A stretch of DNA of 64,000 nucleotides from JAHBTB01 sp964451255. GTDB lineage: Bacteria > Armatimonadota > Fimbriimonadia > Fimbriimonadales > Fimbriimonadaceae. The DNA lies in assembly GCA_964451255.1 (NCBI GenBank), contig CAYVHL010000001.1, positions 310,001-374,000 of the forward strand. The letters are read 5' to 3'. Under the pieces are notes generated by a model, which searched no databases, was not told the DNA's origin, and saw nothing but the letters and a program-made list of their open reading frames with translations. Within the stretch, counting starts at the first letter, position 1. Every line of letters begins with the position of its first letter. Of the stretch, positions 59,763 to 64,000 are shown one piece after another. The position numbers and the translations under genes were made by a program.

Positions 59763-60138
59763 CGGCTTCTCGATCGTCGAAGTCGTCATCGCGACGGTCT
59801 TGATGGTCGTCGGTGTGTCCGCGCTCATCCGCGGCCTCGGAGGCTTGGACAAGGCCGAAGCCGCATTGCTGGAGAAGGACATGGTCACCAGGCTCGCCCA
59901 TCAGAAACTGGACGAAATCTTGGCGACCGGCGAATGGCAGAACTCCACGGGGGGCACATTCGACGAGCCCTACGACAAATTTCAGTGGACCCTTGAAAAC
60001 GTCGCGACCGGGGTCGACAACCTCAACGGACTAAGGCTTACCGTCACCGACTCGACCCGGTCGGACGGAAGGCGAGGCGTCGCAGAGACGCTGCAGTTCG
60101 TCCCACCGACCACCACCGACGCCGGAGCAGGGCCATGA
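59740..60138 (+). CDS. gspI: minor pseudopilin GspI-like
   Basis: TTG start inside gspH with a GGAGG-type ribosome-binding site upstream; 132 aa. SGFSIVEVVIATVLMVVGV is the cleaved N-terminal helix. It interacts with J and K at the pseudopilus tip. Overlaps gspJ by 4 bp. Confidence 0.82.
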   Translation: MRSDSRTSGFSIVEVVIATVLMVVGVSALIRGLGGLDKAEAALLEKDMVTRLAHQKLDEILATGEWQNSTGGTFDEPYDKFQWTLENVATGVDNLNGLRLTVTDSTRSDGRRGVAETLQFVPPTTTDAGAGP

Positions 60139-60836
60139 AGAGACGTCGTGGCTTCACCGTCATCGAGATCCTTATGGTCGCCGGCATGACGACCATTCTT
60201 GTCATGGGCCTTTCCACGGCGTTCACCGCCGCCCTGACGACCCTGCAGAGGGCGCCGGAACTCGACCGGCGAGTGGAGCAAGGTCGACGGACCGACAATC
60301 GTCTGGTCACGTTGCTCCGCGGCGCCTATATCACGGCGGACAACACCGACACCCTCACATACTTCGTGGCGAGCAACCAGAGCGGTGCCACGCAGGATCC
60401 CGACACTCTGGTTTTCACCACCACCTCCGCGCCGCTAGACATGGCTGCCATCGACGACACGGAGAGCGACTGGGAGACGAAAAACCGGCTCTACGGCCCT
60501 CAAGGAGGCCTGACCGAAGTCTCGCTCTCGCTGACGCCAGTTGGACAAAACGCGACGGGCCAGGGACTGTTCGTCCGAACCCAGACTCCGTCCGACGGCG
60601 ACCCGACCCAGGGCGGCTACGAGACACTCCTGATCGCCAACGTGACCCAAATACAGTTTGAGTTTTGGGACGGAACGGAGTGGACTCCGACCTGGGACAC
60701 CTCGACCGGCGTACGCCGGATCCCATCACTCGTGCGGATCACCTATAGCGTCGACGGGGAAGCCAACCAACGCATGCTCACTGTCCGTCTTGAGCAGAGC
60801 GACGTGACTGCGGACAACCCGGTGGTGCAGGGATGA
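60135..60836 (+). CDS. gspJ: minor pseudopilin GspJ-like
   Basis: 233 aa. RRGFTVIEILMVAGMTTIL signal helix, then a beta-rich domain with IQFEFWDGTEWTPTWD, a strand-turn common in GspJ. Overlaps gspK by 4 bp. Confidence 0.82.
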   Translation: MKRRRGFTVIEILMVAGMTTILVMGLSTAFTAALTTLQRAPELDRRVEQGRRTDNRLVTLLRGAYITADNTDTLTYFVASNQSGATQDPDTLVFTTTSAPLDMAAIDDTESDWETKNRLYGPQGGLTEVSLSLTPVGQNATGQGLFVRTQTPSDGDPTQGGYETLLIANVTQIQFEFWDGTEWTPTWDTSTGVRRIPSLVRITYSVDGEANQRMLTVRLEQSDVTADNPVVQG

Positions 60837-62071
60837 GACGACGCGGCATGGCCTTCGTCATGGCCCTTCTGGTCATGGTCGTCTCCGTCATCGTCTTGAC
60901 GTCGGTCGGGATGGCCGTCCGCGCCAAGATGGTCAATGAAAGCGCACAAAACGAAAAGGCTGAGGCCGAACGTGCGGCGGAGTCCGGCGTGCAACGTGCG
61001 CTCGCAGCCCTCGTCAACCAATCCGTCACATTGACCACACTCCAAGACGACTGGTACACGCTCAGTGCGAACGGCGACACCAATTTTCGTATGGGCTCGG
61101 CCTCCTTCCGGGTCCAGATAGTCGACGCCTGTTCTAAGTTGGACATCAACACGGCCTCCGAGGAATGGCTGCTACGAACCGGACTGACTCAAGACCAGGT
61201 CGATTCGATCATCGACTGGCGCTCCTCGGGCAACGCACCGAGTCCGCAAGGTGCGAAGGATGAGTATTACAACGCCCTTCCAAACCCATATAACACGAAG
61301 GACAGGCGGTTCGACAGCTTTAACGAACTCTTGCTGGTCAAGGGGATCGACGCCAAAACACTCTATGACCCGCCGACAAACTCCACGACCGCGCCCCTCA
61401 TCAGCGGCCAGGACATCGACCAGCCTTCTCTGTACGACCTCTCGACCATCCAAAGCCGCGCCACGGTGCAGCGACCCACCGGGGAGGCTAGGTTGAACTG
61501 CAACAACGCCAACCAACAGCAACTGATGTCCACCGGGCTCAGCGCGACGACGGCCCAGGCCATCATCAACCGGCGGAACACGGTGAGCACTTTTTCCCGG
61601 CTCGGCCAGGTATTTGAGGTGCCAGGGATATCCAGTGCAGACGCCAAGGTGATCCTTGACAACCTCACGACGGACAACAGCCCGACCGCGGAGGGCAAGA
61701 TCGACCTCAACACCGCCGACGAAGCGGTTCTCAATTCGATCCCCGACATTCCACCGGGAGTCGCCCAGGCAGTCGTCGCCCGAGGCGGTCAGTTCAACTC
61801 TCTTGGCGAGTTTGCGGACATTCCCGGGGTCACCCCTGAGGCTCTCCGTACCCTCGCAGACTATTTCACAGTGTCCAGCCAATCGTTCTTGGTCAGGGTG
61901 GTCGGAAAGTGCGGGAGCGCCAAGGTCGCCCTTGAAGCCTCGGTCTACCTCGACAACGGCAGCCCAGTGGTCAACCGGGTCACCAGGCCTTGGTTCACCG
62001 ACGCAGAGAGGCGTTGGGGCTGGGCCGACCAGACGACCTCAGAGACTGTCCTTATGGAGCCAACCCGATGA
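60833..62071 (+). CDS. gspK: minor pseudopilin GspK (tip)
   Basis: 412 aa. RRRGMAFVMALLVMVVSV has no Glu5, as is normal for GspK, the tip subunit. A long domain contains helix-hairpin-helix style repeats LDINTASEEWLLRTGL and IDLNTADEAVLNSIP. Overlaps gspL by 4 bp. Confidence 0.9.
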   Translation: MRRRGMAFVMALLVMVVSVIVLTSVGMAVRAKMVNESAQNEKAEAERAAESGVQRALAALVNQSVTLTTLQDDWYTLSANGDTNFRMGSASFRVQIVDACSKLDINTASEEWLLRTGLTQDQVDSIIDWRSSGNAPSPQGAKDEYYNALPNPYNTKDRRFDSFNELLLVKGIDAKTLYDPPTNSTTAPLISGQDIDQPSLYDLSTIQSRATVQRPTGEARLNCNNANQQQLMSTGLSATTAQAIINRRNTVSTFSRLGQVFEVPGISSADAKVILDNLTTDNSPTAEGKIDLNTADEAVLNSIPDIPPGVAQAVVARGGQFNSLGEFADIPGVTPEALRTLADYFTVSSQSFLVRVVGKCGSAKVALEASVYLDNGSPVVNRVTRPWFTDAERRWGWADQTTSETVLMEPTR

Positions 62072-63306
62072 GCATCTCCGACCCGATTCCCGTCCTTGAG
62101 TGGTCAGGCGGCGCCGTCCGGGCCTTCGACCCGGTCCAACACCGTACAATCCTCGCCGAGAGCTTGACGGACGCCGTGCACGCTCTTGGAGATCCGAAGC
62201 AGGTCGGCCTCGCCGTCGGAAGACGGGCCGCCCTTGTCCGGCAACTGACTTTGCCCGAAGTCAACCTTGACCAGGCCGAAGCGATCGTCCGGGTTCAGTT
62301 GGACCAGCTGTTCCCCGTCTCGGCCTCGGAACTCACAAGCGACTTCGCCTTCGCCCAACATCAGAACGGGACCGGAAAGAGAGTGGTCGTCACCGCGATG
62401 CGGACCGACCTGCTCAAGCAGGCCAAGCACGAGCTAAAGAACCTGGGCGTAGACGTGGCATGGGTCGCGCCGATCTCCACCGCTTCCGGGCTGCTCGCCC
62501 GGGCGAACGGACTGGACAGTGCTGTCCTGGTCGATGAATCTGTCGACGGCACCGGCATCGACATTGTCCAGCACGGGGACGTTTTCTACTCTCGGTCAGC
62601 GCCGATCGGGCTTGGAGACAAGGATCTGGAGCTCGAAGTCCAACGTACGGTCGCAAGTGCCAAGACGACGCCGAGCCAGGTCATCCGGGCAGACGACTCC
62701 GGCGGCCTTGCCGCCCTTTCGAGGCAGCGGCCGTCCATCAACCTGGAACTGGCGGAGGACGTCAGCCGCCGACGCGCCGGCAAGGTCAGGAGCCGCCGTA
62801 ACCTGGCGCTCCTCCTGACGGCTTGCTTCGTCGCTTCGGCCGCTTATGTCTACCTCGACTTTGACGGCGCTAAGAGAGACATTGCGAAACAACTCTCGCC
62901 CCTTCAAAGACAACTGGACAGGAACAAGAAAGACAAGAAGAACCTTGAGACGCGGCTTGCGCCGAGGGCCGATGCCGCAGCGACCCTGCGCCAAGCGTTT
63001 CAGCCCGTGCAGAGCCTCAGCGACGTCCTGTCCGTCGTCACCGACCATGTTCCCGAAGGCGTCTGGCTGACCGGCGTCACCGTCGAGCGGGGCAGAAACC
63101 TTCAAGTCCGCGGAACGGCGAAGAACAATTCGGCAGTTACCACGTTTAACCAAGCAATGTCCGCAGACTCGAGGTTCAGGGACTTCCGTCTGGTGTTCGC
63201 CAACGACGGAAAGATCGGTGAGCAACCGGTCGTCCTGTTCGCGTCAGCCGGGCACGTCATTGGTAACACGACCGTGTATTCCGCGACAAAGGCGGTGAAG
63301 AAATGA
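62068..63306 (+). CDS. gspL: GspL-like protein (PilM/PilN-type fusion)
   Basis: 412 aa from ATG 62068, which overlaps the gspK stop (ATGA). A cytoplasmic actin-like domain (1-235) is followed by one membrane span (about 246-263), a coiled-coil, and a PilN-like periplasmic domain with VPEGVWLTGVTVE and LQVRGTAKNNSAV. This domain order is that of GspL. Overlaps the next gene by 4 bp. Confidence 0.82.
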   Translation: MSISDPIPVLEWSGGAVRAFDPVQHRTILAESLTDAVHALGDPKQVGLAVGRRAALVRQLTLPEVNLDQAEAIVRVQLDQLFPVSASELTSDFAFAQHQNGTGKRVVVTAMRTDLLKQAKHELKNLGVDVAWVAPISTASGLLARANGLDSAVLVDESVDGTGIDIVQHGDVFYSRSAPIGLGDKDLELEVQRTVASAKTTPSQVIRADDSGGLAALSRQRPSINLELAEDVSRRRAGKVRSRRNLALLLTACFVASAAYVYLDFDGAKRDIAKQLSPLQRQLDRNKKDKKNLETRLAPRADAAATLRQAFQPVQSLSDVLSVVTDHVPEGVWLTGVTVERGRNLQVRGTAKNNSAVTTFNQAMSADSRFRDFRLVFANDGKIGEQPVVLFASAGHVIGNTTVYSATKAVKK

Positions 63307-63860
63307 CGCTTGGCGACAACATCCCCAGTTGGAACCTTGCGTGCATCGCCGCCGTGGTCGGCATCGTCGGTTGCGTCGCCTTTGACCTGTACGGTCCGAA
63401 GCCCACCCTCGGCAAGCAACGGGCGAAGTTGGCGGCGGAAAGCCAGAAGCTCGTCGCCGACCAAGCTAAGGGCCAGCAAGCGCTACTGGACGACACCCGA
63501 CTCGAAGCCGAGCGTGCATGGGACGTCCCCGTGGCCAATATTGGCCCCGCCGTTCTCGACAAGGTGAACGACTTGGCCAAGCAAAAGGGCATCAAAGTGA
63601 GCACGTTCCGGCCGCAGCGGGTGCAACCGGTGACACCGCTTCAGGCCGCCGAGTTCACCATAAGTGTGCAAGGTCCGTATTTGCAGATCCTTTCTTTCGT
63701 CCACAGCTTGGAACAGGCCGACACCAAGATCGTCGTGTCCATGGCCATGCTCTCCTCGTCAGACGCCGATTCGAGCGCCGTGTCCGCCACCATCGGCCTT
63801 GTCGCGTTCGTCAAGGACCAAGAAAAACAAGTCACCTCGCAAAAGTTGAACAATGGCTAA
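63303..63860 (+). CDS. gspM: GspM/PilO-like inner-membrane protein
   Basis: 185 aa with one N-terminal membrane span (about residues 11-30), a coiled-coil, and a C-terminal ferredoxin-like domain (FTISVQGPYLQILSFVHSLE) of PilO/GspM type. It pairs with GspL. Overlaps the next, window-cut gene by 8 bp. Confidence 0.75.
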   Translation: MTLGDNIPSWNLACIAAVVGIVGCVAFDLYGPKPTLGKQRAKLAAESQKLVADQAKGQQALLDDTRLEAERAWDVPVANIGPAVLDKVNDLAKQKGIKVSTFRPQRVQPVTPLQAAEFTISVQGPYLQILSFVHSLEQADTKIVVSMAMLSSSDADSSAVSATIGLVAFVKDQEKQVTSQKLNNG

Positions 63861-64000
63861 GGTAAATCGTTGGATTATATATGGGGGCGTAGCGATCGTG
63901 GCAGCTGTTGCATTCAACATGGCCGGATCCCCGTCGTCGCCCAAAAAGGCGACGACGGTAAAGAAACCTGTCACCGCCTCTTTGAACAAGGGGAAGGCCT
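63853..64000 (+). CDS. membrane-anchored protein, cut by window edge (possible GspC/PilP-like)
   Basis: The first 49 codons of an ORF. MAKVNRWIIYGGVAIVAAVAFNMAG is a short anchor helix followed by a Lys/Pro/Thr-rich linker, as in GspC or PilP. Position after the PilO-like gene agrees. No fold domain is visible, so the assignment is tentative. Confidence 0.5.
   Translation, partial: MAKVNRWIIYGGVAIVAAVAFNMAGSPSSPKKATTVKKPVTASLNKGKA

Noticed and set aside
1..64000. Mobile elements, prophage, CRISPR or defence islands
   Set aside because: No transposase, integrase, phage or Cas genes, no direct-repeat arrays, and gene order is continuous with normal overlaps.

Overview
The window reads as a compact chromosomal segment of a high-GC, diderm, non-proteobacterial bacterium. 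Gene content best fits an Armatimonadota (Fimbriimonadia-like) genome. The clues are an LPS-transport LptD/LptF-G pair, an exosortase with EpsI, pseudopilin-like proteins ending in an 'ADG' motif, a type II secretion operon, dTDP-rhamnose and GDP-fucose genes, and very dense gene packing with 4-bp start/stop overlaps. The taxonomic placement is inference from gene content and was not tested by alignment. No phage, insertion sequence, CRISPR array or rRNA is visible, and no stretch over 300 bp lacks a gene.

Region 1 (1-14775) is a nearly continuous minus-strand block. In transcription order it carries nth, glnE, plsY, a zinc-ribbon membrane protein, an LptF/G permease, LptD, a membrane glycosyltransferase, an ACT-domain protein, lysC, folP, gmd and fcl (cut by the window edge). 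Region 2 (14783-33000) is mainly surface polysaccharide: manC, a GmhB-type phosphatase, a Wzz/Wzc-like protein with a degenerate kinase domain, a polymerase-like membrane protein, a beta-helix secreted protein, glycosyltransferases, EpsI plus exosortase, a priming sugar transferase, glmS, ugd and a WcaF-like acetyltransferase. Region 3 (32041-43532) mixes housekeeping genes (nrnA, truB, a fused E1 dehydrogenase, sdhC, eno), the rfbB-rfbA-rfbC genes and small unknowns. Region 4 (43552-53958) is catabolic: acyl-CoA dehydrogenase, an ArsI/CadI-like enzyme, a nitroreductase, xylose isomerase and xylulokinase, a cytochrome-like membrane protein, one tRNA-Arg, a 3-hydroxyacyl-CoA dehydrogenase/enoyl-CoA hydratase fusion, and leuD. 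Region 5 (54019-64000) holds a riboswitch-preceded prepilin-like gene, an esterase, and a tightly overlapped type II secretion operon (gspE-F-G-H-I-J-K-L-M) running off the right edge.

The most striking observation is a well-formed TPP riboswitch, followed by a strong terminator hairpin, whose only downstream gene is a prepilin-type protein rather than a thiamine gene. Two 23-bp divergent intergenic regions each appear to contain back-to-back -10 elements sharing their central TA, so that both flanking genes would be leaderless. Other points of interest are a tRNA-Arg with anticodon GCG instead of ACG, a separate ACT-domain gene translationally coupled to aspartate kinase, and an exosortase locus with no recognisable sorting substrate in the window.
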